NCBI GenBank assembly: GCA_002179805.1
Contig: NAVB01000155.1
Span: 1 to 64,000, forward strand
Origin: Acanthamoeba lenticulata
Lineage: Eukaryota > Discosea > Longamoebia > Acanthamoebidae
Direction: 5' to 3'
Length of the DNA stretch: 64,000 nt
A program made the position numbers and the translations under genes. Below the pieces are notes generated by a model. The model saw nothing but the letters and a program-made list of their open reading frames with translations. It did no database searches and had not been told where the DNA came from. This document shows positions 1 to 10,180 of this stretch, piece by piece; the first letter of the stretch is position 1, and each line of letters starts with the position of its first letter.

Positions 1-84
1 TTGTATAAAAATATTTTTTTTCAACTTTTCCGGTGTAAATATTCATACCTCAAACCAAAAAAAAAAAAAAACGAAAACAAACAG

Positions 85-611
85 CGTTTCCCATGCTCAA
101 CATGGCATTGCCGTTTGGTACGGTACCGCTGTGGCTGCTGGTGATCGTGCTCAGCGTGGGCCGCGCGCTCGGGGCCACGATATGCTACACAGCGGTGTTT
201 GTGCTGATCAACAACGCGGCCGACCCGGAGACACGCGGGGCGGCCAACGGGTTCAGCGAGGCCGTGGCGTCGATCGCCAAGACGGTCGGGCCGGTGTCCG
301 GCGGCGCCATCTTTGCCTGGTCGCTGACCAACGGCCTCGGCTTCCCGTTCAACCACTACTTCATGTTCATCATCCTCGCCGTGGCGTCGGCCCTCGGCGC
401 GGTCCTTTCGCTGCGGCTCGACCCGGCCCGCGTCAACGGCGCGCGGCGGTCGGCCGACGAGGCGCGCGGCCTGCTCGACGACTGGCGCGAGAAGCAGAAG
501 CAGAAACAGCAAAAACAACAACAACAGCACGAGGGCGTGCAGGACCAGCTTGTGCGACGATACGGCGACGTGCGCACGCCGCCCGAAGCCGAAGCTGTCG
601 ACCACCGATAA
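85..611 (+). CDS. MFS transporter, 3' exon only (partial)
   Basis: This is the last exon of a major facilitator superfamily transporter; the rest lies before the window. It follows an AT-rich intron ending ACAAACAG at base 84 and starts in mid-codon. The protein has hydrophobic segments (LWLLVIVLSVGRALG, then FMFIILAVASALGAVLSL) around the polar stretch NNAADPETRGAANGFSEAV and the turn KTVGPVSGGAIFAW. This resembles the last two or three helices of plant and protist zinc-induced-facilitator-like MFS proteins, which have the same N-x-A-x-P-x-x-R-G-x-x-N-G pattern. The cytosolic tail is charged and Gln/Lys-rich. AT-rich sequence follows the TAA, as expected for a 3' UTR. The substrate cannot be told from this part. 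Confidence 0.75.
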
Positions 612-822
612 ATAATTATTATTTATTTGTGAAAAATAAAGTATTTATTTGGATTTATTGTTGCGTGTGTGTGTGGGTGGTGTGTGTGTTCCAGCAAACC
701 ACAATCACATGCGAACCCAACACAGTCGCGGCAGCGCACACGCGGCAGCCGCTTGTGGAGGAGACAACGACCACAAAACCCACGTTGTGTCGTTGAAGAA
801 GATGACGTTTCGTGTCTGAGCC

Positions 823-1914
823 TCAGAGGCGGGGGATGGGCATGGAGGCCGAGGGGCAGCGCTCCGGCGGAGCGAGATGGGCCCCGAGGAGGCCGACCAG
901 CTCGGCGCAGTCGCCCTCAAGCGAGTCGTCGCCGTCCTCCAGGCGGTGGTTGTAGCCCGTCATGCGGCAGTGGCCACGCCAGCCCGGGAAGAGCGAGTCG
1001 AGCAGGTGGCCCGGCTCGCGCGGGACCAGCAGGCCGCGCGGGAGCCGCGGGTGGAAGCCCACTCGACGAGGCGGCAAGTAGACGGACGGCGGCAGCGGGT
1101 CGTCGCCGTCCAGCTCGAGCAGGCCCGTCGTGGCATTGACATCGAACGGGAAGACGTCGAGGAATGGGTAGCCCCAGGGGCAGTCGCCCGCCCGCGGGAC
1201 GTCGACGCCGGGCAGGAAGAGCTTGATGTAGCGCAGCGTCTCAGAGCCGAGGCGCTTGACCTCGAGGCCGTGCGCGGCCGCGGCCTTCTGGCCTTGGGGG
1301 CTGGCAAGCCACTCAACGACGGCGCGAGGCGTGGTGACGTCCATGTCGTCGTCCCACGGAGTGAACGAGTCGGCATGGCGGCAATAGCCAAGCAGCGAGC
1401 CGTAGGTCAAGAAGTAAGCCCCACGGTCGCCGGCGTGGGCCGACGCCTCGGGCGAGGTGAGCAGCTCGTCAGCTCTGCGGAGGATGTCAAGCGCCCGCTC
1501 AAGCTCCAGCTCGCTCTGCCAGCCACGTCGCTGCAGCTTTTCCCTGGTCTCGCGCTGCTCCTCCGTCAGCACGACCGGCGCGGGTTCGCTCGCGGTCGAC
1601 GGCGAGTTGTCAACGACTTCATGCTGTTGCTGCTGACGGTGATGACCAGACTTGAGTTCATGGTCGTGTTCGTGATGCTTGTTGTCATGGCCGCCGGCCT
1701 GGAGGAGGTCTCGAGGAGGATGGCCCTGGTCGACTGCCGTGTCGTCATCAACATGTGCGAGGTGACCATGTTCGTTGTTGTCGTCCAAGGGCATGCCTTG
1801 TGGCGGGACAAAGAAGAGGAAAAGGACGCAGGCCAGCACGGCCAACGTGGCGAGGAAGTTACGCCTCGAGTTGGTGAGGTTGATGAGGCTGAGGCCGGCG
1901 CCAGAAAAAGCCAT
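823..1914 (-). CDS. LicD-family (fukutin-like) membrane protein
   Basis: This is a single-exon gene of 363 residues. An N-terminal hydrophobic segment near residues 22-37 (FLATLAVLACVLFLFFV) suggests a type II membrane protein of the secretory pathway. A His/Asp/Gln-rich linker follows (about residues 45-100). The catalytic-like core has YGSLLGYCRH and PWDDDMDV, which match the G-x-L-L-G...PWDDDxD signature of LicD/fukutin nucleotidyltransferase-fold enzymes that transfer phosphocholine or phospho-sugar groups to glycans. The DDD metal-binding cluster is intact. The C-terminus is shorter than in many family members. The start is the first ATG before the hydrophobic segment. The family call is solid; the substrate is unknown. 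The His-rich stem could bind metal, but that is inference. Confidence 0.85.
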   Translation of the reverse strand: MAFSGAGLSLINLTNSRRNFLATLAVLACVLFLFFVPPQGMPLDDNNEHGHLAHVDDDTAVDQGHPPRDLLQAGGHDNKHHEHDHELKSGHHRQQQQHEVVDNSPSTASEPAPVVLTEEQRETREKLQRRGWQSELELERALDILRRADELLTSPEASAHAGDRGAYFLTYGSLLGYCRHADSFTPWDDDMDVTTPRAVVEWLASPQGQKAAAAHGLEVKRLGSETLRYIKLFLPGVDVPRAGDCPWGYPFLDVFPFDVNATTGLLELDGDDPLPPSVYLPPRRVGFHPRLPRGLLVPREPGHLLDSLFPGWRGHCRMTGYNHRLEDGDDSLEGDCAELVGLLGAHLAPPERCPSASMPIPRL

Positions 1915-2408
1915 TTTTGTTGTGGTTGGCCACGCGAGCGCACGGTCTGGACGCTGATGGTGTGGTGCTCAGGTGTTGTCGCACAGACAGGAAGTATGAC
2001 GGTGGCGTGGTGTGTGGGCTCTCTGGCCCAAAGGGAAGGAAGAAGAAGAAGAAGAAGACAACGACGAGCGCGCTCTCTTGGGCTGGACGGGATTTGGTTT
2101 ACAGGACAAGAGAGAGGAAGGAGAAGAACTCTCGCATCACGCAAAGTTGCGGCTGAGGCCAACGCTTGGCCGAGCAGGCCAAGCCCACGACAATTCATGA
2201 AGAGGAAGGCTACAGGCCCTGGGCAAGACTCGTGACAGGTCATGTGACTCGACTCACAACGGCCTCGACAAATGTACATACCACGTGAGGTGTTGTACTG
2301 TCCAGGTCTTTGTACAGAAGCATTCTATTTGGGAACAACACACGTGAAGTGTGTAGAGGGTGTGGTCAAGTACATGATGAAGGAAGGAAGCCCACAGCTT
2401 CACAAGAC
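1915..2408. other. Intergenic stretch, probable promoter of the LicD-type gene
   Basis: No supported gene was seen here. Short open frames exist but have no family signature and no splice logic. A purine-rich run near 2040-2060 (GAAGAAGAAG) is low complexity. The stretch should hold the 5' region of the minus-strand LicD-type gene and the 3' region of the next minus-strand gene. Confidence 0.5.
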
Positions 2409-3159
2409 TCATGAGGAAGAGGTAAGGCCGCCCTCTTGCTGGATCAGGGTCTGAAGCTTGGTCAGGCGGGTGGCGAGGTCCTTTTGGATGCTGGAGCTCA
2501 GCAGCTGGAGCTTCCACCACGGGCCCTGCAGGCTCACCTTGATCTTAACGTCGGTGCCGGCCGACGTTGGCGACGCCGTCTTGCCCACCAGGTGCCAGAT
2601 GATCTTCACAAACACCCCCATGGCACAATAGTCCAAGATGAGCACGCGCGATCCGGCGTGTCTGGTCTTGCTCTCGTCCTCTCTGAACAAGTGAGTAGAG
2701 GGAAGAAGAGGGGGATTAGCGGCTGGTGTGAATGCGCAACAGAGGATGTAAAACGTACGAGGCAGCATCGCGACCGTCAGGATGCTCGTAGGAACGGCTC
2801 GCGACGGTCGTAGAGTAGTGAAGAAGCCCCACAAGAACATCATCTTCGAGCGTGTAGGAAACCTTGTCGTTATCGCGCTCGAGAATCACCGGTTGATACA
2901 CCTTGTTGGTGAAGCGTGGATGAAAGTAGTTGGTGGGCTCGATAATGTAGTCGAAGAAAGTATTGGGCGGCACGTCGAAGGACGTCTGAAGTTGAAACGA
3001 TTTGTAGTCAGGCTTGTTTGCAAACCAGTACGCCGCCGTCCCGATGCCGATCACGGCCGTTACGCCCAGACCCGCCAACAGGCCCGACGTGTCGCCCCCT
3101 CGATGAAGCAAAGTTGCCAGCAGGGCGCTGCCGCCTGATTTAATCGATTCCAGTGCCAT
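2409..3159 (-). CDS. Small membrane-anchored SRPBCC/START-like protein (tentative)
   Basis: The model has two exons, 3159-2759 and 2682-2409. Phase 2 closes exactly across a GTACGT...CAG intron, giving 224 residues. A hydrophobic helix at about residues 27-45 (LLAGLGVTAVIGIGTAAYWF) suggests an N-terminal membrane anchor. The rest begins FQLQTSFDVPPNTFFDYI, which resembles the first strand and helix of SRPBCC/START-like lipid-binding folds, where a protein-specific strand is followed by P-x-x-V/F-F-x-x-I. The end is basic and helical. No catalytic motif is visible. The gene is well supported by open frames and splice phases; the fold assignment is inference from one segment. Confidence 0.75.
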
Positions 3160-3612
3160 TTCACTCTACTTCAATCGAGCTCCCTCTTCTTCCCTTATCT
3201 TCCCTTATCCTTGAACTCTCTTCCCCCTTGGTATCCGGTCCGAAGATCACAGGGGGCTGACAACGAAAACACAAAACAAGTTGCGAACAAGGCGGCCACA
3301 ACAAAGGTTGTCGTCAGGACAACCACGCCGAAAAGCCCCAACGCGGCGAGCAGCTTGCTGCGACGTCAGGCTGGGGTGGGGGCAGCCGTTGGCACGCGCG
3401 CCCAGCGTCCTCCAGGCAAGTGCGCTGGCCGGCCAAGCAAGTGTTTTTAAGCTTTTTATTTTATTGTTGTTTGGCATTAACGGGCGGTCTTGCTCACGGC
3501 GAGCAATGAGCCTGTTTCCTCCTCTTCCTCACCTCCTGCCCCACCAAGATCGTCTTCTTCTTGCTTTCTCGCCTGTCCTCCCTCGACACCACACACACGC
3601 GCGTGCGGGCCC

Positions 3613-4912
3613 TTACGAGGGGCGGAATGGCGGCATGCCGGGCGGGGGACCACCCATCGGGGGCATGCCCCGACCCATCGGCGGCATCCCAGGCGGCGGA
3701 CCACCGGGCTGGCCCATCGGCGGCATCCCGGGCGGCGGGCCGCCCATCGGGGGCATACCTCGGCCCATCGGCGGCATCCCGGGCGGCGGGCCACCCATCG
3801 GCGGCATGCCACGACCCATCGGGGGCATTCCAGGCGGCGGGCCGCCCATCGGGGGCATACCTCGGCCCATAGGCGGCATGCCAGGAGGGGGACCACCCAT
3901 CGGCGGCATGCCACCCATCGGGGGCATGCCTCGGCCCATTGGGGGCATGCCAGGAGGCGGGCCGCCCATCGGGGGCATGCCTCGGCCCATCGGTCCGCCG
4001 GGGAAGGGCATTCCTGCGCGTTCAGAAGAGAAAAGGAGACGACATGAGTAAGAGGAACAACAGTGAGGAAGGTGAGGAGGGGGTGTGTTACCCATGGGGC
4101 CACCGCGGCCCTGGGGCATCATCATCGACGGAGCGGGACCGCCAACACCGCGCACGGGCGCGCCAGACAAGCCGGGAGCGGGAGCGCCCTCCATTGGCGG
4201 CATGGCAATGCCTCGGCCGGCGGGCCTGGCCACGCCGGGACCACCGGGGATACCCACCTGGATTCCCTTCAATCGGCTCTCCTGCGCACACAAAAAATAA
4301 AATAAAATATTGTAAATTAATAAATGATGGGCAAAAAGTGCTCCACACTCAAGTGTGAGATGGAGCCAATGAATCGAGTATTACAACGCGGAAGAAGGTG
4401 GATGATGGTACCTCGATAGGAGGGGGACCCTCAACGTTGAGCGAGATGACGCTCTCTCCTCGGATCAGGACGAGACCCAAGACTCTTTTCTCCTCTCGCT
4501 CCTCCTTGCCCTTGCCCTTGGGGGTGATCTTTCGGTACTCCTCGCAGTCACCGAGGACAAGGTTCATGTGTTTGTCGAAGGCCATAAATTTGCCCACCAG
4601 TGTCCGTCCATCTTCAATCGTAATTTTCATACGATAGTTGATGAACTGGAGCATCTTACCGCCCTTACCCTTGGCCGCCTGAGTGGAAGAAAGAGAGGTC
4701 AGAAAAGGCCTCCATTCGAAGCACCAAGCGTAGCGCTGGGTGGCGCGACCTTGGGCGGTGCGGCTTGCGGAACGCGAAAGAGTTTGAGATAGAAGGCTTT
4801 GAAGAGCGCATGGAAAGGCGATTGCAGCGTCAAATTGGTGAAAGCGCAAGGGAGGTGCGAATTTCACAGTGGCATTATTAATGCTTAAATTACGTGCTTG
4901 CCTGCGTACCAT
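3613..4912 (-). CDS. SNRPB: Small nuclear ribonucleoprotein SmB
   Basis: This is a core spliceosomal Sm-ring protein. The exons are 4912-4910 (the ATG alone), 4678-4412, 4281-4092 and 4013-3613; all phases close and give 286 residues. The Sm fold is clear: [30 protein letters not shown] (Sm1) and [12 protein letters not shown] (Sm2), followed by VEGPPP as in SmB/N. The tail (about residues 160-286) is a long run of [18 protein letters not shown] repeats, the proline-rich tail typical of SmB and able to bind GYF/WW domains. The first intron sits directly after the start codon (ATG|GTACGC), so exon 1 carries only 5' UTR plus Met. The neighbouring gene on the 5' side is a broken gene on the same strand. 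Confidence 0.95.
3630..4000 (-). repeat. Tandem repeats coding the proline-rich SmB tail
   Basis: Units of about 30-60 bases based on CCCATCGG(C/G)GGCAT(C/G)CC on the plus strand recur about ten times in this exon. They encode Gly-Met-Pro-Pro-Met-Gly blocks. The reading frame is kept through all units, so expansion or contraction changes tail length without breaking the gene. These are coding repeats, not a CRISPR or mobile element. Confidence 0.85.
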
Positions 4913-5109
4913 GGTGTGCGTATAAATGTGAACCCGGATTACGTAGCGGCAGTACTATCTGCACAGAAAAAGCGAGGGTTGAAACGATGGATCGATGGAC
5001 CGCCTCCTTCTCGATCCTTCTTCCTTTGCCGGTACACGAAATCGAATCGAGCCCTGGGCAGAGGAAAAAACAGAACCAGAAAAGTTAAGGAATTGTTGTT
5101 GGCACGAAT

Positions 5110-6514
5110 CAGAAATCAAAACCAAAAGTGCAAAAAAAAAAACCCTCCAAAAACGGAAGTCGCTGTTGTTGGCCTCGCAGAAGGTCCACGGCCTGGTACA
5201 CGGACTCTTCAAGGCTCTGGCCCGGGATGCTGCGGAAGTACTCGGGCCGACACTGCGGCAGGCGCTCCGGGTTGATCCAGCGTTCCACAAGGCCGACACC
5301 TTCTTGTAGTTGTTGTCGATGAAGAAGTGCGGCCTCCCGGTGAGCATGGCTGTGATGGTGCCATGCAGGCGATCCGAGACTGACACTCGGCCTGCCGTGA
5401 TTGCTTTGTTGGCCCAATCTGTGTAGAACATTGCCCGCCACTCGGGCTTGAGACCGCTCTCCCTTGTCGAAGGGTAATGCGGCGCCAAGGGGAGCCAATC
5501 GTGCTTGAACACTCCGAGTTGATCTCGAGTCTTGGCCTCAGCGTAGCGATTCAGCGCCACCCGTTTGCTCTCCTGTCAGTGCGCACTTGCAGGCTCACGT
5601 TGAAAGGCGCCTGGGTGTAGAGCGGCATGAGGGGTCCAAGAACAAAAGCCATGCCCGGGACGAGATGCACTCGATCCGGGCCTTTAAAAACTGGTCATTC
5701 GTCGGGTCGTCTCGTGCGCACACGTGGCAGTCAAAGTGGTTGGCTATGTAAGCCAGCCCACCAACAATGTCGGATTGCTTGGAGAAGATGGCTGCTCTGC
5801 GGAAGGATGATTGTTGGGGTACTTGGCGCACAGCTCTCGGCGGTATGCATCATGGGCCACAGGTCTCCGATGTTGCCGCCTCCATGAAGCAAGATGACCG
5901 TATTGGGCGTGATCTTGTCTGCAGGTGCATCGACGGTGTCGGGGGTGACTGCCTGGGGAAGAATCCCCACTTGAGACAAAGCGCAACTCCCCGAGAGCGA
6001 TGACACTATCCGAGGTTTCGATGGGCAGGCACTCCGTGAAGAATCACAGGAGACTTAGGAGACACAAGCTCCAAGAGAGAGTGCAGCACACGGTCATGCA
6101 GGGCTTGGATACATCTGTGTTGTAGCTCTTCACGCTTGGCAGGGTCATGCTTTTTTTTATGAGATGTCCAGCTGGCGACTGTCCAGGTTCGCTAGGCTGC
6201 TGTCTTGAGGAAAAGGAGTCGATGATTTGCTCTGTTCAGTGCACACGGTTTGGTCTGACTGCTTGTAGGTTCTGGTGAAGGACTTGTTGGCGACATTGGT
6301 GCTCATGGCAAGGATAACCACGATAGTGGCCACAACCGCTACCGCTGTCGGCCATCACAACCCTCGAATACAGCTGAGAGCTCTGCTGAGCGGAGGAGAC
6401 CTGATGTGATGTGTTCTTGAAGTAGTTGTAGAGCATTGCACCACACACGGTCATCGCCATGCCCAGCACGCCGACAAGGTCCAGACTCATGCTGTTATTG
6501 TTTTGGCTCACCAC
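5110..6514 (-). pseudogene. Polysaccharide pyruvyl transferase-like gene with many frameshifts
   Basis: Pieces of one protein lie in order on the minus strand but change frame many times. They include: an N-terminal membrane helix (AVVATIVVILAMS, near 6340-6300); HDPAKREELQ then VPAHRNLG (6150-6015); SVIALGEL; ILLHGGGNIGDLWP (near 5890-5850); ELCAKYPN; IILPQSS; FSKQSDIVGGLAYIANHF; VCARDDP; VSDRLHGTITAMLTGRPHFF with DNNYKK (5395-5300); and WINPERLPQC. The HGxxNxGD, HGGGNIGD, LPQS and DRLHG motifs in this order are those of the polysaccharide pyruvyl transferase family (CsaB/WcaK type). At least seven frame changes are needed, one at an A-run near 6150. No ordinary intron accounts for them. This is either a decaying gene or poor sequence. 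Confidence 0.7.
5131..5175. repeat. Left copy of an imperfect direct repeat
   Basis: The stretch reads A-run, CC(C)TCCAAAAACGG, AAGTCGCTGTTG. A close variant on the same strand recurs at 7283-7322. The two copies lie at the two ends of the block that holds the two frameshifted genes. Whether this is a duplication scar or chance is not known. Confidence 0.5.
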
Positions 6515-7299
6515 GTGAAAATAATCTTTCTATCATGGGGGAGAGGGCGATGATGACGCACTTGAACCAAAAGATAGAGAGTACGATGATGACCACGCGC
6601 TTCAGAACGTTGAGCGTCGAGTGCGTGATGATCGACAAGCGTCCCAGCAGCCCAAACGACAGGGCGGCTAAACAGGGCCATGCCCACTACTTGACCGGCC
6701 ATGCGGCTGGCGCTCTCCTGGACCAAGAGGAGGCCAGCTCCCATGACGTCCACGAACTGGGACAACAGCTGGTTATCCTCCATGACCAGCACTATAGGCA
6801 TCATTGTGATGGCCCCAATAAGCGACGTGAGAAAGAAGAGCTCAGTGCTGTTGGGCCACTCCTTGTTCTGCTTCCCGGCCTCCGATTCGAGCTGCTTGGT
6901 AAAGAGATTGCACAAGCAGAAGCACAGGTTGCTGGCCAGGGCAAAGAGCACTGACAGTCCGATGTGGCTTTGCTGCAAGCCTGCACTGGAGGAGTAGGAA
7001 TAGAGGGCGATGCCGCCAGCCATGGGACCAAGGCACGCGAGGTAGCGGCTCCAGCCGAGCCAGCCGCTGCGGTTGCCAGAAAGCCATGCCAGCGTGACCG
7101 CGGTGAGCGGCTCCAGAGCCTTAACCACATGTGCGAGCAGCACGCTTCCCCAGCAGATGCTGACGTTGGTGGCAATTGTGGCCAGTAGGTGGAGCACGGT
7201 CACAAGCCAGAACGTGGGGCTCCAGAGCAGTTCGTTGTGTCTCGAAACTAGGAAGATGAAAGATGTGAACTCCTGAGAACTCTGAAAAAAAACCTCCAA
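6495..7299 (-). pseudogene. Triose-phosphate/nucleotide-sugar transporter-like gene, frameshifted
   Basis: The protein resembles the plastid triose-phosphate translocator and SLC35 (DMT) family. It has successive hydrophobic helices, HVVKALEPLTAVTLAWLSG (the family's K-A-x-E-P signature), GPMAGGIALYSYS, and LSVLFALASNLCFCLCNLFTKQL. The family's last helices (LLGRLSIITHS, then LNVLKRVVIIVLS and FWFKCVIIALS) are present but in another frame, so one shift lies near 6670-6690. The stop in the second frame is at 6497-6495. The usual first two or three helices are not found upstream in any frame. The sequence is therefore truncated at its N-terminal side and broken near its C-terminal side. It overlaps the start of the next broken gene on the same strand. 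Confidence 0.7.
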
Positions 7300-7322
7300 A
7301 ACGGGGGAAGTCGCTGTTGGAA
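7283..7322. repeat. Right copy of an imperfect direct repeat
   Basis: This copy (A-run, CCTCCAAAACGG, GGG, AAGTCGCTGTTGG) matches 5131-5175 with small indels. It sits just upstream of the first coding codon seen for the truncated transporter, where its missing N-terminal part should be. Confidence 0.5.
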
Positions 7323-7671
7323 AAGGGGTCTATTTTGTTGTGTTGGCTATGTTACAAGCAGACAAGAAAGCTTACGTATCAGCAGAGAAGAGTGGACCAG
7401 AGTGAAGAGAGGAAGCCAGCAAAGCAGAATGCTGGCACAGAAAGCACTCCAAAGACAGGATACTACACGAGAGGGATGAGCTACAGAAAAATGAAAGGGA
7501 AAGGTCAGGTGAGCCTATCAGCACAACCGTCTGGCCGAGTTCGTTTGGCTGTGTGCGACAGAGCGCATCAGGCAAGGCCCGTCTTGGACCGCGTGGGTCG
7601 TGGCGGCCTCGAGGGAACAGCGGCTCCTGTGCATCCCCAGCGCGCGGCATGTGGTGTCAGCCTCATTGTAC
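7323..7671. other. Intergenic stretch without a supported gene
   Basis: Both flanking genes are on the minus strand. Open frames in this stretch have no recognisable family motif. It should hold the 3' UTR of the PH-domain gene. A minus-strand frame continuing past the PH-gene stop could be an alternative 3' exon (a possible GTACGC donor near 7692), but the intron would be only about 27 bases, so I did not use it. Confidence 0.4.
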
Positions 7672-10180
7672 TCACTGCTGAGCGCCTGCGGGCAGCGTAC
7701 CGGTTGCGCCTTCGGTGATCTCACCGTCGTCGAGCTGGTTCGGGCGAGGAACGGGCGCCGGGAGGAAGTGCTTTGGCTGCCGATGCACGACGCTGGCCTT
7801 CTCGATGCGCGACCCGCCGCCGCCACCGCCGCTGCCACCGACCGCGGGCGGCTGAGGCCGCGGGCCCGGCGTCGGCGGCGACGGGCGCTCGGCGCGCGGC
7901 GGAACGAGCGGGACCAGCGGCTGCACGGGCGTGAAGGCGGCCAGCGGCCGCACCGTGGGCGACGACAGCGGCTCGCGTCGCGTGAGCGGCGTGTCCTCGG
8001 CCGCCTCGCGAGCGTGCGGCCGCTCAAACAGCGGCGCGTCGTCGTCCTGCGATGACGAGATCCGGATGCGCGGCGAGAAGAGCTTGGCGCCTGCCGACGC
8101 CGACGACGCGTCGGGCACGGACGAGGTCAGAGCCATCACGCCGCCCGCCGGCCTCGGGGCCTCGCTCTCGGGCGCCGTCCTGAAGCGGCCCCGGGGCGAC
8201 GGCTCGGTTCCGGTCGCCGCCGAGCCCAGCGCGACCTTGGGCACACGCGGCGGCACCGCGGGCGAGCAGACCTTGGCCGTGCTCGCGCTTGCGCTCGCGC
8301 CGGCACTCGCGCCGACGGCAGTCGGCTCGCCGCCCTCCTTGCGGCCGCCGATCGAGTTCTTGGGGCGCGGCGGCAGCGCCGGCCGGGCCTCGGCCTGTTG
8401 GGCACCGGCCTGCCCGGCCGCGGGCGCTGGCGCTGACGGCGTGGGCGGGGCTGCGGCAGCCGCGGCCGCGGCGGCGGCCATCGCGGCCTTGCGCTGGGTC
8501 AGTTGCGGCGGCGGGATGCGGGGCGGCGGCCTGGCCGGCGGCGCGTTGGGCGGGGCCGTCGGGCGCGAGGGCAGCGGCGGGATGGGCGGCGGCGGGAGGG
8601 CGCCCAGCTCGCGCACCGACTTGAGCGAGACCGAGTGGCGCGCCAGCTGCGCAGACTGCTGCTCGCTGCCCGGCGGGCCGCGGCCGGCCAGCAGGCCCAC
8701 GCGCCGGGCGGGCGCGGGCGGCGGCGACCTCGGCTGCCCGCCGCCGGCGCCGCTCGCGACGATCGTGTTGGCGCCGTAGCTGCTGCTCAGCCTCGAGTGG
8801 CCGTCGTCGAAGCTGCCGCGGCGGCTGTCCACCACGCCCGAGAAGCACGGCACGGGCGACGACGGCCGCCCGGCGCCCGGGATGGCCTGCGGCGGCGTCG
8901 ACGACGAGGACGACGACGACGAGGACGTGGATTGGTTGACGGTGTGCGCCCGCGGGCCCGGGACGGGCGGTGGAGGCGGCTTCTTGTCGATGCGGAACGA
9001 CGAGACCGGGAAGGCCGAGGCCGTGCGGTAGAGCGACGCCTTCCGCTCCTCGGTCGAGATCAGGTCGTTGGGCGCGTCTGTCAAGCGGATGGGCGGATGG
9101 GCGTCAGTTCGAGTCCCGCCTCGAGCCGACGAGGCGGCAGCGGGGGAAGAGAGGAATGGGGCAGGCGGGAGCAGTACTGGGCTGCCTGAGGCCCTGGGCC
9201 ATGTGGATGGGGACGGCGCGGGCGCGCTGCTGGGCCTGCTCCCCGCGGATGTGCTCGGCCAGGCGGAGCAGCTCCTTGTCCACCTCGGCCTGCGTCCGCT
9301 TGCGCTCGCTGTCGGTCGGGCCCTTGGATTCGTTCGCCGCCGCCCTGAACAAGACGACCATGGTCATGGTCATGGTCATGATCATGACGATGACGACGAT
9401 GAGGAGGAATGATGATGATGATGATGAACAAGGAGGAGATGGAAGTAACGAAGGGGAGGAGGTACGTGATCTTGATCATCCACTGCTTCTTGAGGAAGTC
9501 GGTCGGGGCGGCGATGACGAACCGCTTGGCGTTGGCGGCAAAGATGTCGAACACGAACTCTTGCTTCTTCATCTTGGTCGGCGAGTCCTGCGCCCGCGTC
9601 CGCCACACGACGACGAGGTGAGGACAGGAACAAGAAAAAGAACGAAAGAATGAAAGAAAGAAGTCGTGTATCTCACCTTGACGATCATGTCTTTCAGCGG
9701 CAACAACCGATACTTGGCTCCCTTGGGCAGCTGGCGAGATTGAATAAAAAAAAGAAAAGAAAAGAGAGAGATGAGATGAGATGAGATTACGACACGTGAT
9801 GAAGAGGAAAAGGAGAGGAGAGGAAAGAAAGAGGAGGGCGATGGTGAAGACGAAGGAGCAGGAGGTGCCACCGTTTATCAATAATTTTTATTTCTATTTT
9901 TTAAAAAATTTGAATTAAAAAAACGAAAGCGAAAACGACAGGGGGGGGGACGAAGAAGAACCTCGATTTTCTTGTCGTCGATGTGTTCGCGACTGCGACG
10001 AATGGAACTGCCCTTGTAGATACGTAGTTCGGTGCGTGTGAGGACCATGTAGATTTTCTGCCACTTGGAGAAGAATCCCTTCTTCATCTTTTGTGCGTGG
10101 CCTTCCATGAGGTTCTTATCTGCTGCATTTTGCTGATGCTGAAGTCGATCCAGGCCTTTCGCCAGCAGGTCCGGTTCCAT
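7672..10180 (-). CDS. PH-domain protein with long proline-rich tail
   Basis: The exons are 10180-9962, 9730-9677, 9587-9466, 9344-9178 and 9077-7672. All phases close and give 655 residues. The N-terminal pleckstrin homology domain (about residues 25-130) shows MEGHAQKMKKGFFSKWQKIY, VLTRTELRIYKG, GAKYRLLPLKDMIV and RFVIAAPTDFLKKQWMIKI, ending with the invariant Trp. PH domains bind phosphoinositides or proteins at membranes. The remaining ~470 residues are disordered, with KKPPPPPVPGP, ALPPPPIPPLPSRP and RPALPPRPK, which suit SH3, profilin or EVH1 binding, plus many SP sites. An adaptor role between membrane and actin or signalling is inferred. No enzymatic domain is seen. Confidence 0.85.

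Noticed and set aside
1917..2408. Short plus- and minus-strand frames near 2.0-2.4 kb
   Set aside because: They have no start context, no family similarity and low-complexity content.
3630..4000. Regular short repeats resembling a CRISPR array
   Set aside because: They lie in frame inside the last SmB exon and code its proline-rich tail; there are no unique spacers and the genome is eukaryotic.
7645..7692. A 27-base intron at the end of the PH-domain gene
   Set aside because: It is much shorter than any other intron inferred here, and the stop at 7672 already ends the frame.
7600..9190. Plus-strand frames rich in Arg, Gly and Ala
   Set aside because: They mirror the proline/alanine-rich exon of the PH-domain protein on the minus strand.
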